DNA from: an uncultured Eubacteriales bacterium
GTDB taxonomy: Bacteria > Bacillota > Clostridia > Oscillospirales > Oscillospiraceae
Length of the DNA: 50,318 bases
Direction: 5' to 3'
Assembly: GCA_949289455.1 (NCBI GenBank)
Contig: CASEOA010000031.1
Span: 1 to 50,318, forward strand
The notes under the pieces are model-generated. The model did not search any database. It was given only the letters and a program-made list of their open reading frames with translations, and was not told where the DNA came from. How positions within the stretch are numbered: position 1 is the stretch's first letter; each line of letters begins with the position of its first letter. This document shows, in pieces, positions 8,690 to 17,374 of this stretch. Both the position numbers and the translations under genes were made by a program.

Positions 8690-9741
8690 TACAGCACCTC
8701 TTTCAGGGCGGCCAGCAGCCGCTCGTTTTCTTCCCCGCCTCTGACACACACCCGGTACCAGTCGGGGCCCAGGTTATGGTAGTTGGCGCAGGAGCGGATC
8801 AGAATGCCCTTTTGCAGCAGTTTTCCCTTTAAATCCGTGACCTTTTCCGTCTGGAACAGCAGGTAGTTGGCCTGAGAAGGCACCACGATACATCCCAGCT
8901 CCCCCAACCCTGCCGCCAGAGCGGGCCGCTGCCGGGCCACCAGAGCCATGGCCTGCTCCGGCCAGCGGGGGCAGCGGGTGAGGGCGGCTACCCCCGCCGC
9001 CTGGGCGGGGACGGACACCGCCCAGGGCTGGGCGAACCTGCCCAAGGTCTCCAGCAGCCCGGCGTCCGCCGACAGGCCGTAGCCCAGCCGCAGCCCCGCC
9101 ACGGCGTAGCTCTTGGTAAAGGCCCGCAGGAGGAAGAGGTGGGGAAACTCCCCCAGATGAGGGGCCAGACCCCTCTCGTCCCCGTCAGAGAGGGGGAGAA
9201 AGCACTCGTCCACCACCAGCCTTGCCCCCACCGCCTCACATCTCCGGGCCACCTTTACCAGCAGCTGGGGGGCGATGAGCCGCCCGGTGGGGTTGTTGGG
9301 GGTGCACAAAAACACCAGCTCCGTCCCGGGGGTAATGGCCTCCACAAATCCCTGGTCCAGGTCAAAATTTGGGGCCCTGTCCAGGGCGTACCGCTCCACC
9401 TGGCAGCCTACGCAGGCCAGAGCCGCCTCATACTCGGAAAAGGTGGGGGCGGTGACCAGAGCCGTCTGGGGCCGGAGGGCGAAGGCCAGCCGGAAAATCA
9501 GATCGGCGGCCCCATTGCCGCAAAGCACTTCCGCCTCCTCCACCCCGTCGTGGGCGGCGATGGCCTGCCGGAGATGGCGGCACAGAGGGTCGGGGTAGGG
9601 GACAAAGTCCGCCGCTGCCGCAGCCCGGACCACCTCCGGGGGCATGCCCAGGGGATTCAAGTTGGTGGAAAAATCCAGCACCGGCCCGCCGCAGCAGGCC
9701 TGGGCGGTCAGGATGTCCCCGCCGTGGGTGTATTCAGCCAT
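8689..9741 (-). CDS. cobD: Threonine-phosphate decarboxylase (aminotransferase fold)
   Basis: A PLP enzyme of about 350 residues of the histidinol-phosphate aminotransferase family. It opens [10 protein letters not shown], the typical CobD start, and has [11 protein letters not shown], a [10 protein letters not shown] motif and the PLP-lysine segment [15 protein letters not shown]. CobD decarboxylates L-threonine O-3-phosphate to (R)-1-amino-2-propanol phosphate, the linker for the nucleotide loop. Its placement between cbiB (which attaches the linker) and cbiP (which makes the acceptor) supports this over a histidine-biosynthesis role. No threonine kinase gene is visible nearby. Confidence 0.92.
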   Translation of the reverse strand: MAEYTHGGDILTAQACCGGPVLDFSTNLNPLGMPPEVVRAAAAADFVPYPDPLCRHLRQAIAAHDGVEEAEVLCGNGAADLIFRLAFALRPQTALVTAPTFSEYEAALACVGCQVERYALDRAPNFDLDQGFVEAITPGTELVFLCTPNNPTGRLIAPQLLVKVARRCEAVGARLVVDECFLPLSDGDERGLAPHLGEFPHLFLLRAFTKSYAVAGLRLGYGLSADAGLLETLGRFAQPWAVSVPAQAAGVAALTRCPRWPEQAMALVARQRPALAAGLGELGCIVVPSQANYLLFQTEKVTDLKGKLLQKGILIRSCANYHNLGPDWYRVCVRGGEENERLLAALKEVL

Positions 9742-9755
9742 GGTTTGTTTCTCCT

Positions 9756-10733
9756 TTACGGGAACAGCAAAATCAACAGCGGCACGCCGCAGAACAGCAG
9801 CAGGGCGAAGAAGGCGGTGGCATACAAGATCCGCCCGGCCCGCAGGATGTCCAGCGGCTCGATGGGCCGCTGATCGTCCCCGATGTAGGGCTTTTCCACC
9901 AGCCGGCCGAAGTAGAAGTTGGGCCCCGCCAGCCGGAGCTGGAGCGCCCCGGCGCAGGCCGCCTCGGTGTGGGCGGAGTTGGGGGACTTGTGGTTTTTCC
10001 GGTCCCGGGCAAAGATCCGCCAGGCGTTTCTCCCGTCGTATCCCACCGCCGTACTCCCCAGGCACATCAGCACCCCGGCGATCCGGGCGGGGATAAGGTT
10101 CAGGATATCGTCCAGCCTGGCCGCCGCCCGGCCAAAGTACAGATATTTTTCGTTCTTGTAACCCACCATGGAGTCCATGGTGTTGGCCGCCTTGTAGAGC
10201 ATTCCCAGGGGGGCCCCGCCGATGGCCAGGAAAATTAGGGGGGCCACCACCCCGTCGGAGGCGTTCTCCGCCACCGTCTCCACCGCAGCCCTTGTCACTC
10301 CCGCCTCGTCCAAAGAAGCGGTATCCCGGCCCACGATCATGGACACGGCCTGCCGGGCCTGGTTCAGGTCCCCGGTTTTCAGGGCCTCGTATACCTTGCG
10401 GCTCTCATCGGCCAGGGACTTGGCAGCCAGCAGCTGGTAGCTCAGCAGGCTCTCCAACCCCAGGGTCAGCCAGGGGCTCAACTGGCCGCAGGCCCACAGC
10501 AGCAGCACAGTGAAGCCGGTGGGGATGAACAGGGTGAGTACCACCAGCACCCCACCTGCCGCCAGCTCTCCCCTGGGAGAGCTGGGAAAGACCCGCCGCA
10601 GCCCCCGTTCCAGCCCGGCAATCAGCGCCCCTATGGCCCGCACCGGATGGGGAGCCCAGTAGGGGTCCCCCAGCAGCAGGTCCAGGCAGAAGCCGATGAG
10701 CAGGGCCAGCAGATGACGGACACCCCAGCTCAT
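9756..10733 (-). CDS. cbiB: Adenosylcobinamide-phosphate synthase
   Basis: Membrane enzyme (325 residues) that joins aminopropanol phosphate to cobyric acid. Hydrophobic segments lie at about residues 6-22, 60-85, 160-180 and at the C-terminal end. Family motifs are DLLLGDPYWAPHPVRAIG at the N-terminus, ENASDGVVAPLIF, KAANTMDSMVGYKNEKY, DDILNLIPAR and RDRKNHKSPNSAHTEAACAG. ATG at 10733 overlaps the cobC stop (ATGA). It is separated by 14 bp from cobD, whose product it uses. Confidence 0.96.
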   Translation of the reverse strand: MSWGVRHLLALLIGFCLDLLLGDPYWAPHPVRAIGALIAGLERGLRRVFPSSPRGELAAGGVLVVLTLFIPTGFTVLLLWACGQLSPWLTLGLESLLSYQLLAAKSLADESRKVYEALKTGDLNQARQAVSMIVGRDTASLDEAGVTRAAVETVAENASDGVVAPLIFLAIGGAPLGMLYKAANTMDSMVGYKNEKYLYFGRAAARLDDILNLIPARIAGVLMCLGSTAVGYDGRNAWRIFARDRKNHKSPNSAHTEAACAGALQLRLAGPNFYFGRLVEKPYIGDDQRPIEPLDILRAGRILYATAFFALLLFCGVPLLILLFP

Positions 10734-11320
10734 CCCGGAAACTCCTCCAGCACCGTCAGCTCCAGGGTGGCCGGGTCAAAAGCCAGACGGAAGCCGCCGC
10801 AGTTGGGGCACATCCAGCCGTAATACGCCCGCCGGGGACGGCCGAATTGACTCATCAGGCCCATGATGGCCCCGCCGTGGGACACCACCCCCACCCGCTC
10901 ATAGCCATGGGCGGCGGCGTCCGCCGTCAGCTGGCGTAGGGCCTCGGTCATCCGCTCCACCACCTGCTCCGCGCTCTCCCCCACCGGCATGGCGGCAAAA
11001 TTCAGGTGATCCTGGCTGATCCAGGCCTGGTACAGGGGATCATCCTTCAATTCCTCATGATTTTTCCCCTCAAAGGGCCCGAAATCGCTCTCCCGCAGCT
11101 GGTCCACCACCGTCATTTCCGTGCCCGGCCACAAGAGCTCCGCCGTCTGGCGGCAGCGGGTCAGGGGGGAGCGGTAGATGTGCTCCACCCGGGGCAGGGT
11201 GGGCCCCACCTGCCGGGCCAGCTCCTCCCCCTGGGGGATCAGGGGGAGATCCAGAGTGCCCACAAACCGCTTCTCCAGGTTGCCCTGGGTGGTGCCGTGG
11301 CGAATGAGGATCAATTCCAT
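10730..11320 (-). CDS. cobC: Histidine phosphatase family protein, probable alpha-ribazole phosphatase
   Basis: A 196-residue member of the phosphoglycerate-mutase-like histidine phosphatases. The catalytic RHG lies in LILIRHGTTQGN and the second histidine in VVSHGGAIMG; SPLTRCRQTAELL is the conserved region between. The usual cobalamin role is removal of the phosphate from alpha-ribazole phosphate or adenosylcobalamin phosphate. The family is broad and the function is inferred from its position between cobS/cobU and cbiB. It overlaps the cobU-like gene upstream by 10 bp. A YGWMCPNCGGFRLAF segment near the C-terminus adds a CxxC pair not needed for phosphatase activity. Confidence 0.85.
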   Translation of the reverse strand: MELILIRHGTTQGNLEKRFVGTLDLPLIPQGEELARQVGPTLPRVEHIYRSPLTRCRQTAELLWPGTEMTVVDQLRESDFGPFEGKNHEELKDDPLYQAWISQDHLNFAAMPVGESAEQVVERMTEALRQLTADAAAHGYERVGVVSHGGAIMGLMSQFGRPRRAYYGWMCPNCGGFRLAFDPATLELTVLEEFPG

Positions 11321-11670
11321 GTTGACGAATCTCCTTTCAGGGTCATGGGCAGGCCGCAGAACATACGCTCCACTCGCTCCGCCCGGGCCGCCAGGCGGCA
11401 GCACAGCCGCCCCACTTGTTCCCGCCAGGCCCGCTGGGCCGGGTCCACCGGCACCACCCCGCAGCCCACCTCGGCGCAGATGAGGATAATACTGGGGTTT
11501 GCGGAGAGCAGCTTCTCCTCGTCCAGGTGGGGCCAGTGCTCCACTCCGTCGAAGATGGGCAGGCGCTCCGCCTCCTCCGGGGTATGGGCCACCTGCTGGG
11601 CGGTATACCCCGTCTTTCGCAGCACGTAGTCCAGCTTGCCCTGGGCCGCGCCGCCGATAATCAAAATCAT
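11311..11670 (-). CDS. Short CobU-like (cobinamide kinase/guanylyltransferase family) protein
   Basis: 119 residues with similarity to both ends of CobU. The N-terminus MILIIGGAAQGKLDYVL resembles the CobU P-loop but has leucine where the P-loop serine/threonine is expected. The second half (ICAEVGCGVVPVDPAQRAWR, then AARAERVERMFCGLPMTLK) matches the conserved CobU C-terminal region. The central part of full-length CobU, including most of the guanylylation-histidine region, is absent or much shortened. A full cobU lies two genes upstream, so this may be a divergent paralogue with a partial or regulatory role. It is intact as an ORF, overlaps cobS (ATGA) and cobC, and is clearly co-translated. 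Confidence 0.75.
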   Translation of the reverse strand: MILIIGGAAQGKLDYVLRKTGYTAQQVAHTPEEAERLPIFDGVEHWPHLDEEKLLSANPSIILICAEVGCGVVPVDPAQRAWREQVGRLCCRLAARAERVERMFCGLPMTLKGDSSTWN

Positions 11671-12428
11671 AGTATTGCCACCACCTTCTGGGCCACCACC
11701 GCCGAGAGCACCATAACCAGCTCACAGGTCTGGAGGAAGAAGCCCGCCAGATCTCCGGTGACGCCGCCGAACTGCCGTTTGCTCATCCTGTAGTAATACA
11801 GGCAGGCCAGGAGCGCCCCTGCCAACATGGCCGAGCCCACCACCGGCGCACAGAGCACCATGGCCGCCCCGCACACAGCAATCCAGACCAGCAGCACCAG
11901 CCTGGCTTTGAGCGTGTCCATGGGGGCGGTAAAGGTGGCCAGCATCCCGGTGCCCCGGGCGTTGGGCAGAGTCACGGCGAAGAGCCCCGACAGGCTCCGG
12001 GAGAGCGCTGGAGCCAACGCCAGGGCGGCCCGCCCCACCGGCTCCACCTCCCACCATGCGGCGAAGAACACCAGCAGATAGAGCCCGCAGCAGATGATGG
12101 CAAAGGCCCCGGTGTGGGAATCCTTCAAAATCTCCAGCTTCCGCTCCCGGCTCTGGTGGGAGGAGAGGGCGTCGCAGGTGTCGCAGAAGCCGTCCAGATG
12201 GATGCCGCCGCTGAGGGCGATGGGGAGCAGCAAGGCGATGGCGGCGAACAGGGCGGGGCCCATGTGCAGGAACTCCGCCAGAACCATCCAGCCGTACAGC
12301 ACCGCGCCAATGACCACCCCCACCAGGGGGAAGAAGCACAGGGCCCAGGCCAGAGCCTTTTCCTCCCAGTCCACCCTGGGCATGGGGAGCTTGGAGTACA
12401 TGGCAAAGGCGATGATGAGACTTTTCAA
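11667..12428 (-). CDS. cobS: Adenosylcobinamide-GDP ribazoletransferase (cobalamin synthase)
   Basis: Integral-membrane enzyme of about 253 residues that joins adenosylcobinamide-GDP with alpha-ribazole (phosphate). It shows MYSKLPMP near the N-terminus, the signature GGIHLDGFCDTCDAL, KDSHTGAFAI, an NARGTGM segment and several hydrophobic helices, all typical of CobS. The preferred start is TTG at 12428: GGAAGGAGG lies 7 bp upstream and the codon overlaps the cobU TGA (TTGA). A longer form starting at 12464 would run into cobU. Length fits the family. Confidence 0.94.
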   Translation of the reverse strand: MKSLIIAFAMYSKLPMPRVDWEEKALAWALCFFPLVGVVIGAVLYGWMVLAEFLHMGPALFAAIALLLPIALSGGIHLDGFCDTCDALSSHQSRERKLEILKDSHTGAFAIICCGLYLLVFFAAWWEVEPVGRAALALAPALSRSLSGLFAVTLPNARGTGMLATFTAPMDTLKARLVLLVWIAVCGAAMVLCAPVVGSAMLAGALLACLYYYRMSKRQFGGVTGDLAGFFLQTCELVMVLSAVVAQKVVAIL

Positions 12429-12943
12429 GGGGTTGCCTCCTTCCAGGCCACGGGGATGCCGCACACCACTTCATATACGCCCTCTGCCCGGGCGGCCACC
12501 GCCCGGTTGAGCCGGGCCAGCTCCGCCAGATAGGCCAGGGTGGTTGGCTCGTAGTCCATGCCGTCGGAAAAGAGCTCGTTGGCCACCACCACCAGCAGGG
12601 CGGCCCGCCCGGCGGCCCGCTCAACCCCTGCCAGCACCCGGTCACAGGCCCCCGCTCCCGTCTGGGAGAAATACTCGTTGGCAAACAGGTTGGTCAAATC
12701 CTCCAGCAGCACGGCGGCCCCGGCGGGCACCTCCAGCCTGTCCAGGCCGGCGGGACACTCCAACGTGGAAAACCCCTTCCCCGCCCGCATGGCCCGGTGG
12801 CGCTCCACCCGGCGGGCGCTCTCCTCATCCCACACCCGCATGGTGGCCAGATAGACCCGCTCCGTCAGGCCGGAGGAGACCACCAGGGACTCGGCAAATT
12901 CCGACTTGCCGCTGCCCGACCCGCCGGACACCAGAATGAGCAT
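12425..12943 (-). CDS. cobU: Adenosylcobinamide kinase / adenosylcobinamide-phosphate guanylyltransferase
   Basis: Bifunctional nucleotide-loop enzyme, 172 residues. It has an intact P-loop GGSGSGKSEFAE, the ERVYLATMRVWDEES segment followed by RRVERHRAMR, which contains the expected guanylylation histidine, and LLEDLTNLFANE and VVVANELFSDG segments in the middle. It phosphorylates adenosylcobinamide and transfers GMP from GTP. The sequence is complete, unlike the shorter paralogue at 11311. It is followed by cobS with a 4 bp overlap. A 38 bp gap to cobT contains a palindromic repeat. Confidence 0.92.
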   Translation of the reverse strand: MLILVSGGSGSGKSEFAESLVVSSGLTERVYLATMRVWDEESARRVERHRAMRAGKGFSTLECPAGLDRLEVPAGAAVLLEDLTNLFANEYFSQTGAGACDRVLAGVERAAGRAALLVVVANELFSDGMDYEPTTLAYLAELARLNRAVAARAEGVYEVVCGIPVAWKEATP

Positions 12944-12962
12944 GGCGTTTCCTCCTTTCCGA

Positions 12963-12984
12963 CGGGTGCGGGCACCCGCCCCTA
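12963..12984. repeat. GC-rich palindromic repeat, copy 2
   Basis: Inverted arms CGGGTGC and GCACCCG separated by GG, followed by CCCCTA. On the minus strand it reads TAGGGGCGGGTGC, and the first three bases are the TAG stop codon of cobT. It shares the TAGGGGCGGG edge with the other copies. Confidence 0.75.
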
Positions 12985-14040
12985 TGTCAACGGCTGGTAC
13001 GCTTCAATGTCGGCGGCCTCAAAGGTGGTCATCTCCCGGTACACCGCCAGGCCCATGTCCAGCAGGGGCATCACCGCCACCGCGCCGGTGCCCTCCCCCA
13101 GCCGCATCCCGGCGTACAGGAAGGGCTCCAGGCCCAGCTCGGCCAGCACCAGCTTGCTGGCGGGCTCGTCGGAGGCGTGGGAGCCCAGCATGTAGTCGGT
13201 GCAGGGGGGACACAGCCGGGCGGCGATGAGGGCGGCCACCGAGGAGATGAACCCGTCCACCAGCACCGGCACACGGCATAGCGCCCCGCCCAGGAACACC
13301 CCGGCCAGTCCCGCCAGATCCAGGCCCCCCACCTTGCTCACCACGTCCAGGGGGTCGTTGGGGTCGGGCTGGTTCACCGCGATCCCCGTCTCAATGGCGC
13401 GGATCTTCCGCCGGAGCCCTTCGCTGGACAGCCCGGCTCCCCGGCCGGTCATGTCCACCGGCTCCCTGTCCAAAAATACCGAGGCCACGGCGGAGGAGGT
13501 GGTGGTATTCCCGATGCCCATCTCTCCGGTGCCCAGGAGGTTCACCCCTTTGGCGCACAGCTCTTTGGCGATCTCCACCCCGGTGAGCACCGCCCGCTCC
13601 GCCTCCTGGCGGGTCATAGCGGGGCCCAGGGTCAGGTCGGCGGTGCCCCGGCGGATGTTTTTCTGCAAAATCTTCTCCCCTTTGAGGGGGGTGGCGCAGC
13701 CGATATCCACCGGCACCACCTCCGCCCCCGCCAGCCGGGACATGGCGCACACGCTGGTGTCCCCGGTGGACATGTTCTCCGCCACGATGGCGGTGACCTC
13801 CTGGCCGGTCTGGGTGACCCCCTGGGCCACCACCCCGTTGTCGGCGCACATCACCACCACCGCTCTCCGGGAGATGTCCACATTGGAGGTACCCATCATG
13901 GCTGCCATGCGGATGACGGCGGTCTCCAGGGCCCCCAGGCTGCCCAGGGGCTTGGCGATGGAATCCCACCGGGCCTTGGCCGCCTGGGCGGCGCTCTGGT
14001 CGGCGGGGGTGATGGAACGGAGCACTTCTGCCAGCGTCAT
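12982..14040 (-). CDS. cobT: Nicotinate-nucleotide--dimethylbenzimidazole phosphoribosyltransferase
   Basis: Activates the lower-ligand base by transferring phosphoribose from nicotinate mononucleotide to give alpha-ribazole phosphate or an analogue. 352 residues, family length. Visible motifs: KPLGSLGALE, VVMCADNGVVAQGVTQTG, the central LLGTGEMGIGNTTTSSA and the C-terminal GMRLGEGTGAVAVMPLLD with the catalytic glutamate region. ATG at 14040 overlaps the cbiA stop (ATGA). Its stop codon TAG is contributed by a palindromic repeat. No genes for making dimethylbenzimidazole are visible nearby, so the base may be salvaged or made elsewhere. Confidence 0.96.
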   Translation of the reverse strand: MTLAEVLRSITPADQSAAQAAKARWDSIAKPLGSLGALETAVIRMAAMMGTSNVDISRRAVVVMCADNGVVAQGVTQTGQEVTAIVAENMSTGDTSVCAMSRLAGAEVVPVDIGCATPLKGEKILQKNIRRGTADLTLGPAMTRQEAERAVLTGVEIAKELCAKGVNLLGTGEMGIGNTTTSSAVASVFLDREPVDMTGRGAGLSSEGLRRKIRAIETGIAVNQPDPNDPLDVVSKVGGLDLAGLAGVFLGGALCRVPVLVDGFISSVAALIAARLCPPCTDYMLGSHASDEPASKLVLAELGLEPFLYAGMRLGEGTGAVAVMPLLDMGLAVYREMTTFEAADIEAYQPLT

Positions 14041-15407
14041 AACAATGCCTCCTCATAGCGGCGGGCCGCCGCGATAAAGTTGCGGGCCAACTCTGGTCTG
14101 GCCCAGAAGTGGAAGTGGGGAAAACCGGCGTACAGGGTGGGCGTGTGCCAGCCGCAGGCCCAACCCCGGTTGCTCTGGGGCTTTTGGGCCTGGAAATCCG
14201 CCCCGGGGGTGGTGCTGTCCCAGTAGTGGAACTCGTGGGCGGGGAAGGACTCCCCCGCACGGCACAGCAGGCCGTCTGTCTGGGCTGTCAGGGTAATGTA
14301 CCCGAACCGGCTCAGCTTGCCGGTGTTGTGGGCCTGGCCGGAAACGGCCCCCGCCATCTGCCAGTCGTACCGGCCATCGGCATCTCCCAGGTGGCGGTGG
14401 AGGTAAAGGAATCCGCCGCACTCGGCCACCGTGGGCAAGCCGTGGAGGATTTTATGGTGAATCTCCCGCAGCAGGCCGTGGTTGTCCGCCAGCTCCCTGG
14501 CGTATTCCTCCGGGTATCCGCCCCCCAGATAGAGCCCGCAGGTTCCCTCCGGCAGGGCCTCGTCCTCCAGGGGGGAGAACGGCGCCAGCCTGGCCCCCAG
14601 GGTCTCCAGCAGCTCCAGGCCGTCGGCGTAGTAGAAGCAGAAGGCCTTATCCTTTGCCACCGCAATCACCGGCTTTCCCTCCACCGGCTCCGGCAGGGCG
14701 ATTTCCTTCGCAGCCAGCGCCGGGGCGGAGGAAGCCAGAGCCAGCAAACCTGCCAGGTCGATGGTCTGCTCCGCCTGGGCCGCCAGCTTTTTCAGCTTTT
14801 CCTTTAAGTTCTTTACCTCGGCGGCGGTGACCAGCCCCAGGTGGCGGCTCTCCAGGGCGCAGTCGGGGCGGTTGGGCAGGTAGCCGTACACCGTAACGCC
14901 GGTCTCCTCCTCAATGCACGCCTTGAGCCGGGGGTAGAGCATGGGAGATACCCGGTTGAGGATCACGCCTTGGATGCCGCTGTCGGGGCGGAAGGTTTTC
15001 ATGCCGTACACCACCGCCGCCAGGGTGCGGGCGCTCCCCCGGCCGTCCACCACCAGCACCGCCGGGGTATTTGTGACCCGGGCCAGGTGGTAGGCGCTGG
15101 CCTCATGGCTCAGGGCGATGCCGTCGTAGTAGCCCATGACCCCTTCGATGAGGGCCAGCCCCGCCCCGGCACTGTTTTTTGCCAGCAGATACCGGGTTTT
15201 GTCCTCTCCCAGAAAAAAGAGATCCAGATTCCGGCTTTTGGCCCCGATGATCTCGCTGTGGAACATGGGGTCGATGTAGTCCGGGCCGCACTTGAAGGCC
15301 ACCGGGTTTCCTCCCCGGTCCATCAGGGCCTGGAGGATGGCGCAGGTCACGGTGGTCTTGCCGCCCCCACTGGCGGGGGCGCACAGCAGCAGCCGGGGGG
15401 CGCTCAT
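14037..15407 (-). CDS. cbiA: Cobyrinate a,c-diamide synthase
   Basis: ATP- and glutamine-dependent amidation of cobyrinate at side chains a and c. 456 residues: N-terminal ATPase with P-loop APASGGGKTTVTCAI, KCGPDYIDPMFH and EGVMGYYDG motifs, and a C-terminal glutaminase with LYLGGGYPEEYA, the nucleophile region VAECGGFLYLH and a terminal histidine in FPHFHFW. Length and order match CbiA/CobB. ATG at 15407 overlaps the cbiET stop (ATGA), and longer in-frame extensions lie within cbiET. It supplies substrate for the adenosyltransferase (not seen here) and then CbiP. Confidence 0.96.
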   Translation of the reverse strand: MSAPRLLLCAPASGGGKTTVTCAILQALMDRGGNPVAFKCGPDYIDPMFHSEIIGAKSRNLDLFFLGEDKTRYLLAKNSAGAGLALIEGVMGYYDGIALSHEASAYHLARVTNTPAVLVVDGRGSARTLAAVVYGMKTFRPDSGIQGVILNRVSPMLYPRLKACIEEETGVTVYGYLPNRPDCALESRHLGLVTAAEVKNLKEKLKKLAAQAEQTIDLAGLLALASSAPALAAKEIALPEPVEGKPVIAVAKDKAFCFYYADGLELLETLGARLAPFSPLEDEALPEGTCGLYLGGGYPEEYARELADNHGLLREIHHKILHGLPTVAECGGFLYLHRHLGDADGRYDWQMAGAVSGQAHNTGKLSRFGYITLTAQTDGLLCRAGESFPAHEFHYWDSTTPGADFQAQKPQSNRGWACGWHTPTLYAGFPHFHFWARPELARNFIAAARRYEEALL

Positions 15408-16597
15408 GCCCGCCCCTCCCCGGAAAAAATCCACACCGGGTTCTGGGCGTCCATCAGGTGGTAACGGCCCGCCTGCCGGGTGCGGGTGGCGGACACCTGC
15501 ACCATGTCCGCCACCTCCAGACCCGCGAAGCACTTGGCCGCCTCCGCCACCGTCTCCAGGGTGACGGCGGTACACACCACCCGGGCGGCGGGATTTTTCT
15601 GAAAAATCACCTGTAAAATGTCACTCAGTTCGCCAGAGGTGCCCCCGATAAACACCCGGTCGGGGGCGGGCAGGTTCGCCAGCGCCGCCGGGGCAACGCC
15701 CCGGACCACGGTCAGGTTGGCGGCGTTGTGGTGCACCTGGTTGGCCTCCAGCAGCTGGACTCCCTGGGGGCTTTTCTCTACAGCAAACACCCGGCCGGTG
15801 GGACAGGCCAGGGCGCACTCCACCGACACCGAGCCGGTGCCCGCCCCCACGTCCCACACCACGCTGTCCTCGTTCAGCCGCAGCTTGGATAGGGCCAGGG
15901 CCCGCACCTCCTCCTTGGTCATGGGCACGTCTCCCCGGAGAAATTCGTCGTCGGGCAGGCCGTGGGTGGTGTAGGGCCGGGCCATGGGACAGGGGTTCTC
16001 CGCCAGCAGCACCGCCAGGTCGGCAAATGCCTGCTCCGCCAACTCCTCCGCCCTGCCGGTGACGATGCGCTCGTCGGGATAGCTCAGCCGCTCCCCCACG
16101 GACACCGTAATATGCCCCAGCTCCCGGTCCACCAGCTCCCGGCAGATGTCCTGGGCGCGAGTGCTGCCCCCGGTGAGGGCAAAGACCCGCCTGTTGCACT
16201 GGATCTCCCCCGCCACGTTGTGGCTGCGCCCGTGGGCGCTGAGAATCTTCACGTCCTGCCAGTCGGTGTGGAGCTTGGCGCAAAAATAGCTCAGGGAGGA
16301 AATGCCGGGGAGGGTGACCACCTCATGGCCCTTCAAAAACTCCCACAGCAGCTTGGCCCCGCTATAAAATCCGGTGTCTCCCGACAGCAGCACCCCCACC
16401 GGCTCCAGGGGCTGATGGGTGATGTAGGCGGCGATCTGGGCCCCCACGATGAGAGGCACGCAGGTGTGGCTCTCCGCCCAGGGCTCCAGCAGCCGGGGGG
16501 CCCCCACCAGCAGGGGGCAGGCCCTGATGGCCTCCAGGGCCTCCGCCGTCATGGTCTGGGGGTTGCCCATGCCCGCCCCGATGAGATAGACCTTCAT
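15404..16597 (-). CDS. cbiET: Fused cobalt-precorrin-7 C5-methyltransferase and C15-methyltransferase (decarboxylating)
   Basis: A CobL-type fusion of 397 residues. Residues 1-205 are CbiE (starts MKVYLIGAGMGNPQTMT; LLSGDTGFYSGA and PGISSLSYFCAKL), which methylates C5. Residues from about 210 are CbiT (GLPDDEFLRGDVPMTKEEVR, then SAM-binding DVGAGTGSVSVECA and FIGGTSGELSDIL), which methylates C15 and removes the C12 acetate carboxyl. Fusing the two is common. It overlaps cbiJ upstream and cbiA downstream by 4 bp each. Confidence 0.96.
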   Translation of the reverse strand: MKVYLIGAGMGNPQTMTAEALEAIRACPLLVGAPRLLEPWAESHTCVPLIVGAQIAAYITHQPLEPVGVLLSGDTGFYSGAKLLWEFLKGHEVVTLPGISSLSYFCAKLHTDWQDVKILSAHGRSHNVAGEIQCNRRVFALTGGSTRAQDICRELVDRELGHITVSVGERLSYPDERIVTGRAEELAEQAFADLAVLLAENPCPMARPYTTHGLPDDEFLRGDVPMTKEEVRALALSKLRLNEDSVVWDVGAGTGSVSVECALACPTGRVFAVEKSPQGVQLLEANQVHHNAANLTVVRGVAPAALANLPAPDRVFIGGTSGELSDILQVIFQKNPAARVVCTAVTLETVAEAAKCFAGLEVADMVQVSATRTRQAGRYHLMDAQNPVWIFSGEGRA

Positions 16598-17337
16598 GCC
16601 CGTTCCTCCTTCAGGATTGCCTGGATCTCCTCCAGCGTATATCCCTGCTCTTCCCTGGGCCGCTCCACCACCAGCAGAGCGCACCCCGCCTCCCGGGCGG
16701 CCTCCGCCTTGGCCCGGAACCCGCCGTAGCCCCCGGTGTCCTTGGTCACCAGCGTCTTGATGTGATATTGCCGCAGCAGGGCCACATTCAGCTCCTTGGA
16801 GAAGGGCCCCTGCATACAGATAATGTGCTTGGGCAAAAAGCCCAGCTCCAGGCACCGGCTCAGGGAGTCAGGCACGGGCAGCACCCGGGGGCAGCACCGC
16901 TCCACCAGGCCGGGCCGGGCAAAAGCGTCCAGCTCCTTGCTGCCGGTGGTGAGCAGCACGTTGCCCGGCAGCCGCTCCAGCATGGCCGCCGCCGTGGCCA
17001 TGTCCCCCGCCTTGTGGCACAGGTCCTCCCCGTCGGACTGGCGCACCAGCCGGAGGAGGGGCAGACCCGTTTTCTCCGCCGCCCCTTTGATGTTGGCGGT
17101 CACCTCCACGGCGTAGGGGTGGGTGGCGTCCACCACATGGGTGAAGGGCCGGGAGGCCATCAGCGCCTCCATCTCCCGCCGGTCCATCCGGCCCACATGG
17201 GCCTCCACCCCGGGGGGCAGCAGGGTTTCGCCGTACCCGGTGGCCACGCACACCAGGGCGGGGATGCTTTGCTCCAGCAGCCAGGCCGCCAGCTCCCGGC
17301 CCTCGCCGGTGCCGCCGAACAGTAAGATGTATTTCAT
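16594..17337 (-). CDS. cbiJ: Cobalt-precorrin-6A reductase
   Basis: NAD(P)H-dependent reduction of cobalt-precorrin-6A to 6B. 247 residues with the family start MKYILLFGGTGEGRELA, VVDATHPYAVEVTANI in the middle, NVLLTTGSKELDAF, and the C-terminal TKDTGGYGGFRAKAEAA followed by LLVVERP. Length is typical of CobK/CbiJ. ATG at 17337; a 37 bp gap separates it from cbiH. It precedes cbiET, whose product acts next in the pathway. Confidence 0.95.
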   Translation of the reverse strand: MKYILLFGGTGEGRELAAWLLEQSIPALVCVATGYGETLLPPGVEAHVGRMDRREMEALMASRPFTHVVDATHPYAVEVTANIKGAAEKTGLPLLRLVRQSDGEDLCHKAGDMATAAAMLERLPGNVLLTTGSKELDAFARPGLVERCCPRVLPVPDSLSRCLELGFLPKHIICMQGPFSKELNVALLRQYHIKTLVTKDTGGYGGFRAKAEAAREAGCALLVVERPREEQGYTLEEIQAILKEERA

Positions 17338-17374
17338 GCCGCTCCTCCCAACGGGCCGTCGGAGACGCCCCGCC

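Noticed and set aside
15404-16597. cbiET as a misjoined pair of genes
   Set aside because: CobL-type CbiE-CbiT fusions are common, the frame is continuous and both domains are complete.
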